Shown here piece after piece: positions 17,578 to 25,366 of a stretch of 64,000 nt of DNA. Position 1 is the stretch's first letter. The number at the start of each line of letters is the position of its first letter. A program made the translations under genes and the position numbers. The stretch comes from Flavobacterium okayamense (lineage in GTDB: Bacteria > Bacteroidota > Bacteroidia > Flavobacteriales > Flavobacteriaceae), in assembly GCF_019702945.1 (NCBI RefSeq), contig NZ_AP024749.1, forward strand, positions 1,240,001 to 1,304,000, written 5' to 3'. The notes beneath the pieces were generated by a model. That model saw only the letters and a list, made by a program, of their open reading frames with translations, had not been told where the DNA came from and did no database searches.

Positions 17578-20421
17578 TTACATATATGCCTCAATAGGAG
17601 CACAAGAACAAACCAAGTTTCTGTCGCCATAAGCATCGTCAACTCTGCGTACTGAAGGCCAGAATTTATTTTCAGCAATATATTCTAATGGATAAGCGGC
17701 AGTTTCTCTTGTATAAGGGAAATCCCAAGTATTAGAAGTCAACATAGCTAATGTATGAGGAGCATTTTTTAATACATTGTTAGCGTCTTCTTTAGTGCAA
17801 CTTTCAATTTCTTTTCTAATAGAAATCATTGCATCACAAAAACGATCTAATTCAGCTAAATCTTCAGATTCTGTTGGTTCAACCATTAATGTTCCAGCAA
17901 CAGGGAAAGATACTGTTGGAGCATGGAAACCGTAATCCATTAATCGTTTTGCAATATCACCAACTTCAATTCCTTTTTCTTTAAATGCACGACAATCTAA
18001 AATCATTTCGTGAGCCGCTCTTCCCATTTCTCCAGAGTATAAAACTGGATAATGTTCTTGTAAACGAGCTTTCATGTAGTTAGCATTTAAAATAGCAAAT
18101 TCAGTTGCACTTCTTAACCCTTCAGCTCCCATCATAGTAATGTATCCGTAAGAAATTAAACATACTAATGCTGATCCATAAGGTGCAGATGAAATAGCGG
18201 TGATTGCTTGTTCTCCACCAACTTTTAAGATTGGGTTTGTAGGTAAGAATGGAACTAATTTTTCATTCACACAAATTGGTCCAACTCCAGGTCCACCACC
18301 ACCGTGAGGAATTGCAAATGTTTTATGTAAATTTAAGTGACAAACATCGGCACCAATTGTAGCAGGATTTGTTAATCCTACTTGAGCGTTCATGTTTGCC
18401 CCATCCATATAAACTAATCCGCCATTATCGTGGATTAATTGTGTGATTTCAATAATGGTTGATTCGTAAACTCCGTGCGTTGAAGGATAAGTTACCATCA
18501 AACAAGATAAATCATCTTTGTGCTCGATAGCTCTGGCTCTTAAATCTTCTACATCAATATTTCCTTCAGGAGTTGTTTTAGTAACTATAATTTTCATTCC
18601 AGCCATTGCAGCAGATGCAGGATTTGTTCCGTGTGCTGATGATGGAATCAAACATACATTTCTATGACCTTCTCCACGAGACATATGATAGGCACGAATC
18701 GCCATTAAACCAGCATACTCTCCTTGAGCGCCAGAGTTTGGTTGTAACGTTGTACCAGCAAATCCTGTGATTACGTTTAATTGTTGCTCTAATTTTTTAA
18801 GCATTGTGATATAACCTTCCGCTTGATCAATTGGAGCAAATGGATGAATACTGTTCCAATATGGCATTGATAATGGCAACATTTCAGAAGCAGCATTTAA
18901 TTTCATGGTACAAGAACCTAAAGAAATCATAGAATGATTTAATGATAAATCTTTACGCTCTAATTTTTTAATATAACGCATCAACTGACTTTCAGAATGA
19001 TGGTTGTTAAATACATCGTGCGTTAAGAAAGAAGAGGTTCTTTCTAAAGAAGCTGGTAATTGACTTGCAGTTGATAATTGAGTAACTGTGAAAGTATCTT
19101 TACCAGTAGCTTCAGCAAAAATCGTGATGATTTGATTAATATCGTTAATTGATGTTGTTTCGTTGAATGAGATCGAAATAGTTTCTGCATCTACATAGAA
19201 GAAATTAACTTCATTTCTTTCAGCAACAGCTTTAACTTTTTGAGCATCTGCTTTTACTAAAATAGTATCAAAAAATGCTGTGTTGGTTTGGTAAACACCT
19301 AATTTGTTTAAAGCATCTGCAGTTGTTACAGCCGAAGCATGTACTTTGTTTGCGATGTATTTCAATCCTTTAGGCCCGTGGTAAACTGCATACATGCCCG
19401 CCATTACTGCTAGTAATACTTGAGCCGTACAGATGTTTGAAGTTGCTTTTTCACGTTTGATATGTTGTTCACGAGTTCCTAAAGCCATACGTAATGCACG
19501 ATTTCCATTAGCATCGATAGAAACACCAATGATACGACCTGGCATAGAACGTTTGTACTCTTCTTTAGTAGCGAAATATGCGGCGTGTGGCCCACCATAG
19601 CCCATTGGGATACCGAAACGTTGTGTGGTACCTACAACCACTGAAGCTCCCATTTCACCTGGAGAAGTTAAAGTAGCTAATGATAAAATATCAGCGGCAA
19701 CAGCAACTTTGATTTCATTTTCAGTAGCTTTAGCTATAAAAGCACTGTAATCATTTACTTGTCCAAATTTACCAGGATATTGTAAGATTGCTCCGAAAAA
19801 TTCGTTTGAAAAATCGAAAGTTTCGTGGTTTCCTACTACTAATTCAATTCCAATTGGAGTAGAACGAGTTTGTAAAACCGATAAAGTTTGCGGTAATATT
19901 TCTTCAGAAACGAAGAATTTATTTACATTGTTTTTCTTTTGATCTCTTGTTCTTACATCGAAAAGTAATGTCATTGCTTCTGCAGCAGCAGTTCCTTCGT
20001 CAAGTAAAGAAGCATTTGCAATTTCCATTCCTGATAATTCAGTAACTACCGTTTGGAAGTTTAAGATAGCTTCTAATCTACCTTGCGCAATTTCAGCTTG
20101 GTAAGGCGTGTAAGCAGTATACCAACCTGGATTTTCAAAAATATTTCTTTGAATAGGTGCAGGAACTATTGTTGGATGATATCCTAATCCGATATACGAT
20201 TTAAAAACTTTATTTTTTCTTCCCAATTCTCTAATATGAGCGGCATACTCATATTCTGTCATTGCGGGATCTAATTTTAAATCTTCTTTTAAACGAATTC
20301 CATCAGGAAAAGTTTCATAAAGTAGTTGGTCCATGTTTGAAACACCAATTGTTTTAAACATGTTTTCTAGGTCAGTTTCTCTTGGCCCAATGTGTCTTAA
20401 AGCAAAAGCATCTGTTCTCAT
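17578..20421 (-). CDS. gcvP: Glycine dehydrogenase (decarboxylating), P-protein
   Basis: A 947-residue full-length P-protein of the glycine cleavage system. It decarboxylates glycine with PLP and passes the aminomethyl group to lipoylated GcvH. Both halves are fused in one chain, as in Gammaproteobacteria and mitochondria: the N-terminal half begins DAFALRHIGP, and the C-terminal half holds the PLP lysine in NLHKTFAIPHGGGGPG (Lys700). SCTMKLNAASEM and SSAHGTNPASAAMAGM are further family blocks. gcvT and gcvH are not in the window. The gene is monocistronic, with a -7 box upstream and a terminator downstream. Confidence 0.96.
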   Translation of the reverse strand: MRTDAFALRHIGPRETDLENMFKTIGVSNMDQLLYETFPDGIRLKEDLKLDPAMTEYEYAAHIRELGRKNKVFKSYIGLGYHPTIVPAPIQRNIFENPGWYTAYTPYQAEIAQGRLEAILNFQTVVTELSGMEIANASLLDEGTAAAEAMTLLFDVRTRDQKKNNVNKFFVSEEILPQTLSVLQTRSTPIGIELVVGNHETFDFSNEFFGAILQYPGKFGQVNDYSAFIAKATENEIKVAVAADILSLATLTSPGEMGASVVVGTTQRFGIPMGYGGPHAAYFATKEEYKRSMPGRIIGVSIDANGNRALRMALGTREQHIKREKATSNICTAQVLLAVMAGMYAVYHGPKGLKYIANKVHASAVTTADALNKLGVYQTNTAFFDTILVKADAQKVKAVAERNEVNFFYVDAETISISFNETTSINDINQIITIFAEATGKDTFTVTQLSTASQLPASLERTSSFLTHDVFNNHHSESQLMRYIKKLERKDLSLNHSMISLGSCTMKLNAASEMLPLSMPYWNSIHPFAPIDQAEGYITMLKKLEQQLNVITGFAGTTLQPNSGAQGEYAGLMAIRAYHMSRGEGHRNVCLIPSSAHGTNPASAAMAGMKIIVTKTTPEGNIDVEDLRARAIEHKDDLSCLMVTYPSTHGVYESTIIEITQLIHDNGGLVYMDGANMNAQVGLTNPATIGADVCHLNLHKTFAIPHGGGGPGVGPICVNEKLVPFLPTNPILKVGGEQAITAISSAPYGSALVCLISYGYITMMGAEGLRSATEFAILNANYMKARLQEHYPVLYSGEMGRAAHEMILDCRAFKEKGIEVGDIAKRLMDYGFHAPTVSFPVAGTLMVEPTESEDLAELDRFCDAMISIRKEIESCTKEDANNVLKNAPHTLAMLTSNTWDFPYTRETAAYPLEYIAENKFWPSVRRVDDAYGDRNLVCSCAPIEAYM

Positions 20422-20465
20422 TTACAAATAAATAGGGTGTAAAATGTGTTGTTTTTTATGGTACG

Positions 20466-20473
20466 CAAATGTA
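20466..20473 (-). promoter_or_regulatory. -7 box for gcvP
   Basis: CAAATGTA reads TACATTTG on the reverse strand, a full match to TAnnTTTG, 45 bp before the gcvP start. No exact TTG lies at the standard distance. No aptamer-like structure is obvious in this short leader. Confidence 0.5.
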
Positions 20474-20558
20474 ATTATTAATCTTGTAATAATTTCCTTT
20501 TAAAGCTCTTATTTTTGTTATTTTTTGAACAAAATCGACTTGTTATTAACACATTCGT

Positions 20559-20566
20559 TATTTTTG
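20559..20566 (+). promoter_or_regulatory. -7 box 4 bp before the start of the UbiA-like gene
   Basis: TATTTTTG is followed by TTGA and the ATG at 20571. A TTG at 20540-20542 is 16 bp upstream. The mRNA would have almost no leader. Confidence 0.45.
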
Positions 20567-20570
20567 TTGA

Positions 20571-21380
20571 ATGAAATTGTTTTATAGGATTTTTGACTTT
20601 TACATCGAAAGTAGTTTACACGTTGCCTTGGCAGTTTATGCCTTAATACGAATAACCTTTTTGTCGTTAAACATTCTATATGATGAACCAGTAGCTTATT
20701 TTGGCTTTTATGGAACAATTATAGGTTATAATTTTATAAAATATGACGAATTAGCAAGAGTAAAGCGTGTAAAGCTTACTAAAAGATTTAAATCAATTAT
20801 AGGTTTGAGTTTTGTGTGTTTTTGGATTTCGCTCTATTATTTTTGGCAGTTGGAACCCATTACTAAGTACATTGGAATTGGCGCTTTACTTTTAACGATT
20901 TTATATACAATTCCTTTTATTCCGAACAAATCCAATTTGCGAAATTGGAGTGGAATTAAAATATATTTGGTTGCATTGGTTTGGGTTGCAGTAACCGTTT
21001 GGCTTCCGGTAATAAATGCACATTATCCAATTGATTTATTAGTGATTTTAAAAAGTTTACAACGATTTATTTTAGTCTTTGTTTTGATGTTGATTTTTGA
21101 AATTGTGGATTTACAGTTTGATGGTTTGTATTTAAAAACGATTCCTCAACAACTAGGAGAGAAGAAGACTAAATTTTTAGCTTATGGCTTACTTATTGTT
21201 TTTATTTTATTAGATTTATTGAAACCTAATTTTACTCTAAAATCATTTTTAATAAATTCAGTTTTTACTATAATATTAGTTGTTTTTACTTTTTTTACAT
21301 CTAAAAAAAGAAACAAATATTATACTTCTTTTTGGGGTGAAGCATTGCCAATTGTTTGGTTGTTATTGCTTAGCTTCTGA
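20571..21380 (+). CDS. UbiA-like polytopic membrane protein
   Basis: A 269-residue protein with about eight membrane segments. DLQFDGLYLKTIPQQLGEK (Asp180, Asp184) resembles the second aspartate-rich motif of UbiA prenyltransferases (DxxxD with TLP..LG after it). The first motif is weak: only GYNFIKYDE (Asn54, Asp59) stands where NDxxDxxxD is expected. It may be a divergent prenyltransferase or a family member that lost catalysis. The last 18 bp overlap the convergent SRPBCC gene. Confidence 0.55.
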   Translation: MKLFYRIFDFYIESSLHVALAVYALIRITFLSLNILYDEPVAYFGFYGTIIGYNFIKYDELARVKRVKLTKRFKSIIGLSFVCFWISLYYFWQLEPITKYIGIGALLLTILYTIPFIPNKSNLRNWSGIKIYLVALVWVAVTVWLPVINAHYPIDLLVILKSLQRFILVFVLMLIFEIVDLQFDGLYLKTIPQQLGEKKTKFLAYGLLIVFILLDLLKPNFTLKSFLINSVFTIILVVFTFFTSKKRNKYYTSFWGEALPIVWLLLLSF

Positions 21381-21818
21381 AATTGATTTAATGAATTTAT
21401 TTCTTTGAATTATAAATTGAGTCAAGTGATTTTTAAGTAATAATTTATCAAATAACTTTCCAATAATTCCAAATGGAACTTCGTATACAAGTTCATTAAT
21501 CATTAGAATAGAATTATTTTCTTTTTTGAATGTATGTTTGTGTTTGAATTTTTTGAATTTTCCATTTAATTGTTCGTCTACAAAATATGATGGATATTGC
21601 ATTTCAGAAATGATACTTTGATGTTTAACATAAAAGCCAAAGTGTTTGCCTTTCCAAGTAACGGTTTCGCCTTTTTTAATTAAACCTGAAGTTTTTCCAT
21701 CTATTGCTTTTTCATCAGTTTGGTAAGCGGATTTTGTATGTAAATCTATATTTCTACAATTGTTAAACACTGTTTCAATTGGAGCGTTAATGGTTGTATG
21801 GAGTTTTATGGTAGTCAT
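21363..21818 (-). CDS. SRPBCC (START/Bet v1-like) family protein
   Basis: A 151-residue protein with the helix-grip pattern: beta strand with KLHTTINAPIETVFNNCRNIDLH at the N-terminus, GETVTWKGKHFGFYVKHQSII and EMQYPSYFVDEQLNGKFKKFKHKHTF in the sheet, and a long C-terminal helix. The fold binds hydrophobic ligands; the ligand is unknown. It is the last gene of the reverse-strand cluster led by the GbsR/MarR regulator. SRPBCC and TIGR01777 proteins often occur together or fused. Confidence 0.75.
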   Translation of the reverse strand: MTTIKLHTTINAPIETVFNNCRNIDLHTKSAYQTDEKAIDGKTSGLIKKGETVTWKGKHFGFYVKHQSIISEMQYPSYFVDEQLNGKFKKFKHKHTFKKENNSILMINELVYEVPFGIIGKLFDKLLLKNHLTQFIIQRNKFIKSISEAKQ

Positions 21819-21864
21819 TTGTATGTTTCCTGCCAGACTTAAATCTGACAGGAATTTTAATTGT

Positions 21865-22248
21865 TTAGTTTGTAATTATCTCTTTCTTTATTTGAGATTC
21901 ACTAGCTTTTCTTTTTCCTCTAAAGAAAAGATATAGGTTTAAAAAAAGCATGATTCCAAGATATATTGAAAAACCACCTATTTTATAACTCAACTCTTCA
22001 ATTAAAGATTGGTATGAATTATTATAAACATTCATTTCAAGTATTCTTAAAGCAAAACCAAGATTTAAAAGATAGAATCCAGTTTCAAAAAGTTTGTTAG
22101 TCGCTAATGCAATTTCCTCTCGGCCTTTAAATATATCAAGCATGTAAATTTTACTGTTTTTAAATAAAGTTTTTGACACATAAAAGGTTAAGAAAATTGC
22201 AATAGGAAGATAAATTGCGTAGCCGATTAAAATTTTTGATGTTTCCAT
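21865..22248 (-). CDS. Small membrane protein, paralogue of the next upstream gene
   Basis: A 127-residue protein with three predicted helices (about 8-25, 55-72, 92-110) and a charged tail. It shares KIY...D/E I, a T-N-x-L/I core and YLLNLGFALRIL with the protein encoded at 22260-22604. I do not recognise the family. It lies 11 bp after its paralogue in the same operon. Confidence 0.6.
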   Translation of the reverse strand: METSKILIGYAIYLPIAIFLTFYVSKTLFKNSKIYMLDIFKGREEIALATNKLFETGFYLLNLGFALRILEMNVYNNSYQSLIEELSYKIGGFSIYLGIMLFLNLYLFFRGKRKASESQIKKEIITN

Positions 22249-22259
22249 GATATTTAGAT

Positions 22260-22604
22260 TTATATTAATTTTTTAATGTATTTAGTTAAAAGAATGATGT
22301 TGATATAGTGCATTATAGCTATAGTAATAATGATAATTGCTGATTTGTAACTAACTATTTCTATGAGTTGAGAAAATGTCGCAATTTTTTGCCAAGAGAT
22401 AATGGTAATGGCGCAATAACCAATATTAAGTAGATAGTATCCAAGCAATAGTATTTGGTTTGTTTTATGGCATAACTCCATATGATTTGGAATTAGTTCT
22501 GAAACATAAATGTTCCCGTTGTCATAAAATATTTTTCCAACTTTAATAATTATAAATGCTGTTATAGAAAAATAAATAATGTATGCAATTATGTTGAGGT
22601 TCAT
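22260..22604 (-). CDS. Small membrane protein, paralogue of 21865-22248
   Basis: A 114-residue protein with three predicted helices. Its centre (KIFYDNGNIYVSELI, TNQILLLGYYLLNIGYCA) aligns without gaps with its neighbour, showing an old tandem duplication. It overlaps the TIGR01777 gene by 4 bp (ATGA), so translation is coupled. The function is unknown. Confidence 0.6.
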   Translation of the reverse strand: MNLNIIAYIIYFSITAFIIIKVGKIFYDNGNIYVSELIPNHMELCHKTNQILLLGYYLLNIGYCAITIISWQKIATFSQLIEIVSYKSAIIIITIAIMHYINIILLTKYIKKLI

Positions 22605-23515
22605 TTTAGTAAACTTTTAAATGTTTTCTCAATGGTTGAATATTCAAATTGAAATCCATTTTCTAATAATATTTCTGGAATTACATTTCTGCTTTTTAAA
22701 ACTAATTCTGGTTCAGTTCCAATTATTTTGGCCCCAATTTTTAATAGAATAGTCGGAGTTGATAAACCGAAAGGACTTCTTATTGATTTGCGTAATTCAA
22801 ACATAAAGTCTTTATTCCGAATTGGTTTTGGAGAGACAATATTTACTTTTCCTACGAGTTCTTTATCGATAACAAAATCAATGGCTCTTGCAAAATCAAG
22901 TTCATGAATCCAACTGATAAATTGGTTTCCATTTCCTTGTTTTCCGCCTAAACCAAACTCGGCTAACCTTTTTAAAGGAATAAATGCACCACCATTTTTC
23001 CCTAAAACAATTGAAGTTCTCAAAGCTGTTTTATTTGTTTTTGGAGTATTTATTTCAAAAAAAGTTTTTTCCCATTCTTTTGCGACATTCATGGAGAAAT
23101 CATTTCCAATTTCTCCGTTTCTTTCAGTCATTTCTTTATCTTCTGAATGGCGATAAATAGTTGCAGTTGAAGAATTAATAAAATGTTTTGGAGGATTTTC
23201 ACATTGTAAAATAGCTGCATTCAAAATTTTGGTACTATCAATTCTTGAAGCTAATATTTCAGCTTTATTCTTTTCAGTATATCTACAGTCAACCGATTTT
23301 CCTGCTAAATTTATTAACACATCTGCATTTTCTAATTCTTTTTCCCAACCAGTTAATGTTTTTGCATTCCATTGAACATATTTTATATTATTTTTAGATT
23401 CAGTTTTTCTTCTTGTTAATATAATTATTGTATCACATGAATTTTCAAAATAATTGATTAAAACGTTTCCCAGAAAACCTGTTCCAGCTACTATTATGAT
23501 TTTATTTTTTTTCAT
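22601..23515 (-). CDS. TIGR01777-family SDR epimerase-like protein (YfcH-like)
   Basis: A 304-residue atypical extended SDR with a Rossmann motif near the start (VAGTGFLGN). Family blocks are VQWNAKTLTGWEKELENADVLINLAGKSVDCRY, RIDSTKILNAAI, STATIYRH, RTSIVLGKNGGAF and QFISWIHELDFARAI. The usual GxTGxxG is GTGFLG here, and the YxxxK pair is degenerate, as is usual in this family. The reaction is unknown. It overlaps its neighbours at both ends within the cluster. Confidence 0.85.
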   Translation of the reverse strand: MKKNKIIIVAGTGFLGNVLINYFENSCDTIIILTRRKTESKNNIKYVQWNAKTLTGWEKELENADVLINLAGKSVDCRYTEKNKAEILASRIDSTKILNAAILQCENPPKHFINSSTATIYRHSEDKEMTERNGEIGNDFSMNVAKEWEKTFFEINTPKTNKTALRTSIVLGKNGGAFIPLKRLAEFGLGGKQGNGNQFISWIHELDFARAIDFVIDKELVGKVNIVSPKPIRNKDFMFELRKSIRSPFGLSTPTILLKIGAKIIGTEPELVLKSRNVIPEILLENGFQFEYSTIEKTFKSLLK

Positions 23516-23852
23516 AAGTTTTTGCGATTTTGTTTAGAGTAATTGTAAAGTAAGTAGCTATACTCATTGGAATTATAAGCATTACTGATATTTGTATGAA
23601 ATCATTATTAGTTTTAAAAATTTGATTTAAAAAATAAATTGCTGTTAAGCTTATTGTTGCTGAAATCCAGTATTTTAGTAAGAAGTTTTTAAATTTTGCG
23701 TAAAATTTGTAAGTCAGTATTAATGCTAAAAGTACCTGATAGATTCCTAAAACAACCTGCAACATCATTGCAATAAAAATTGTAAAGAACATAATATAGA
23801 ATGTCAATGTAATTCCATAAAGAAGAATATTAATATAATTTACTTGTTTCAT
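23502..23852 (-). CDS. Hypothetical four-helix membrane protein
   Basis: A 116-residue protein with four hydrophobic segments (about 8-30, 33-48, 61-78, 88-106). No family is recognised. It is the first gene after the regulator in the reverse-strand cluster. A palindromic operator lies 17 bp upstream of its start, and its end overlaps the TIGR01777 gene by 14 bp. Confidence 0.55.
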   Translation of the reverse strand: MKQVNYINILLYGITLTFYIMFFTIFIAMMLQVVLGIYQVLLALILTYKFYAKFKNFLLKYWISATISLTAIYFLNQIFKTNNDFIQISVMLIIPMSIATYFTITLNKIAKTYEKK

Positions 23853-23868
23853 AATTATTATAAATTTT

Positions 23869-23894
23869 AAACTTTCAGAAAAAAATGAAAGTTT
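23869..23894. promoter_or_regulatory. Palindromic operator, copy 1 (between regulator and cluster)
   Basis: AAACTTTCA, 8 bases, TGAAAGTTT. The same 9-bp arms with the same spacing recur at 24461-24486. It sits immediately upstream of the 23502-23852 gene, where a repressor could act on the downstream genes. Confidence 0.65.
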
Positions 23895-23911
23895 GAATTA
23901 AAAAAATATAT

Positions 23912-24415
23912 TTATTTCATTATTTTGATAACTAATTTCGTTAACCAGTTGTCTTTATATTCGGTTATCTTATCTAAAACATTATCGGCTTTTAAAACAA
24001 AATCGTATAATTTTTGTGTTTGATCTACGAAGTGTTTTTCTTCTTCGGTTGCTTTAGCTTCAATTGAAGAAACTTCTTTTAAAACTTTTAAAGCAGGTTT
24101 AATTTCTCTTTTGCTTCTTTCTCTTGAAATTTTTACTGCCAATTCATCCAAATCCTTTTCGGCAGTAAAAAACTCTCTTCTTTCGCCAGCTTTATATTCT
24201 TTGTAAACGATTCCCCAATCCATTAAAGCTCGTAAGTTCATTGAAGCATTTCCACGAGAAATTTGTAATTCTTCCATTATGTCTTCCATAGAAACAGGTT
24301 CGTTACTCACCATTAATAAAGCATGAATTTGTGCCATGGTTTTATTAATGCCCCATTGCGAACCTAATGCTCCCCAAGTTTGAACGAATTTATTTTTTGC
24401 TTCTTTGAATTCCAT
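23912..24415 (-). CDS. GbsR/MarR family transcriptional regulator
   Basis: About 167 residues with a winged-helix DNA-binding domain: AQIHALLMVSNEPVSMEDIMEELQISRGNASMNLRALMDWGIV, followed by a wing (YKEYKAGERREFFTAEKD) and a C-terminal helical dimer region. The GbsR subgroup contains choline and osmoprotectant regulators, but the ligand here is unknown. The start is MEFKEAKNKF at 24415; nine upstream codons overlap the -7 box. Identical palindromes before this gene and before the next suggest autoregulation and control of the genes to 21363. Confidence 0.85.
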   Translation of the reverse strand: MEFKEAKNKFVQTWGALGSQWGINKTMAQIHALLMVSNEPVSMEDIMEELQISRGNASMNLRALMDWGIVYKEYKAGERREFFTAEKDLDELAVKISRERSKREIKPALKVLKEVSSIEAKATEEEKHFVDQTQKLYDFVLKADNVLDKITEYKDNWLTKLVIKIMK

Positions 24416-24439
24416 TAGTGGTTTTCTAATTTGATAGTA

Positions 24440-24470
24440 CAAATGTATAACAAAGTTTTTAAACTTTCAA
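24440..24470 (-). promoter_or_regulatory. Promoter of the GbsR/MarR gene
   Basis: On the reverse strand TTG (24470-24468), a 20-bp spacer and TACATTTG (24447-24440). The -33 box overlaps the left arm of the palindromic operator, a layout suited to repression by its own product. Confidence 0.6.
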
Positions 24471-24486
24471 AAAAAAATGAAAGTTT
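24461..24486. promoter_or_regulatory. Palindromic operator, copy 2 (upstream of regulator)
   Basis: AAACTTTCA, 8 bases, TGAAAGTTT, identical in arms and spacing to the copy at 23869-23894. Confidence 0.65.
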
Positions 24487-24496
24487 GTGTAAAAAT

Positions 24497-24527
24497 AAAA
24501 ACCGAAGTTTAATTTGCTTCGGTTTTT
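24497..24527. terminator. Terminator between 24597-25355 gene and the GbsR cluster
   Basis: AAAAACCGAAG pairs with CTTCGGTTTTT around a 9-base loop. A/T runs on both sides allow it to stop transcription coming from the reverse-strand gene ending at 24597. Confidence 0.75.
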
Positions 24528-24596
24528 AAATATATAAAAGATTGCTTCATTTTTTTCGCAATTACTTTGTTTTAATTAATTGAATGTCATTAAATC

Positions 24597-25355
24597 TTAT
24601 TGTAATTTACTAAAAAAATCAAATTTTTCTTTTAAAATAATTTTTTGTTTTTCAACATCTTCTTGAAATAATTTCTTTTTGAAATGATTTTTCATGTGTT
24701 TTAAAGTATTTTGATAATCCTTTTTTTTCAAGGCATATATAAAACTAACTATGAAATCATTTGAAATACTTCTTTGGATATGATCATATTCGAATTCAGG
24801 ATTTTCAATTTTAATTAATATGTTTTGTAAATTTTTATCAATTGTATTATTGGCAATAAACCAATTTTTAATAATTGGTAAATTGTAATTTAAAACTGAT
24901 TGAATACTATTTCTGAGCTTCATTTCATTTACAGTACTTATTTTATATGGTTGGTTAGTGTAATTTTTTTCATACTCTTCTTGCCAACCATCTATTTTTT
25001 TATAATCTAATATAGAGATACTACTTTTGGATTTATGGTATCTTAATTCATTTTTATTATTGAAAGTCGGAATAAAATCATAACAATTTCCATAAGAAAA
25101 GGAACCTCCAAAATATCTAAACACTTCATATTTTATTACATTTCTAATTCCATCAGAATTGAAATCGCTATACCAGATATACTTTCCATCCCAATTATTT
25201 AAGCCAATTTCTGCAAATTTTGGAGTTATAAGTTCTTTAAAAATTTCTAACCTTTTTTCTAAAAGAACTTCATCCAAAGTATTAATGTCATCATAAATTT
25301 CATTTAATGTTTTTCTTCTATAGAAAAACTCTTTGATTTTATTTATAATTTTCAT
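24597..25355 (-). CDS. Hypothetical protein
   Basis: A 252-residue, lysine- and asparagine-rich cytoplasmic protein with no signal or membrane segment. I do not recognise it with confidence. The pattern FAEIGLNNWDGKYIWYSDFNSDGIRNVIKYEVFRYFGGSFSYGNCYDFIPTF, cited here only as residues about 47-98, vaguely recalls DUF4304-like proteins. It begins 11 bp after the M3 peptidase gene and is probably co-transcribed with it, followed by a terminator. Confidence 0.55.
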   Translation of the reverse strand: MKIINKIKEFFYRRKTLNEIYDDINTLDEVLLEKRLEIFKELITPKFAEIGLNNWDGKYIWYSDFNSDGIRNVIKYEVFRYFGGSFSYGNCYDFIPTFNNKNELRYHKSKSSISILDYKKIDGWQEEYEKNYTNQPYKISTVNEMKLRNSIQSVLNYNLPIIKNWFIANNTIDKNLQNILIKIENPEFEYDHIQRSISNDFIVSFIYALKKKDYQNTLKHMKNHFKKKLFQEDVEKQKIILKEKFDFFSKLQ

Positions 25356-25366
25356 TTTAAAATTAT

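Noticed and set aside
20422..20570. Glycine riboswitch before gcvP
   Set aside because: The leader is about 40 bases with no room for the aptamer, and no conserved purine-rich core is visible.
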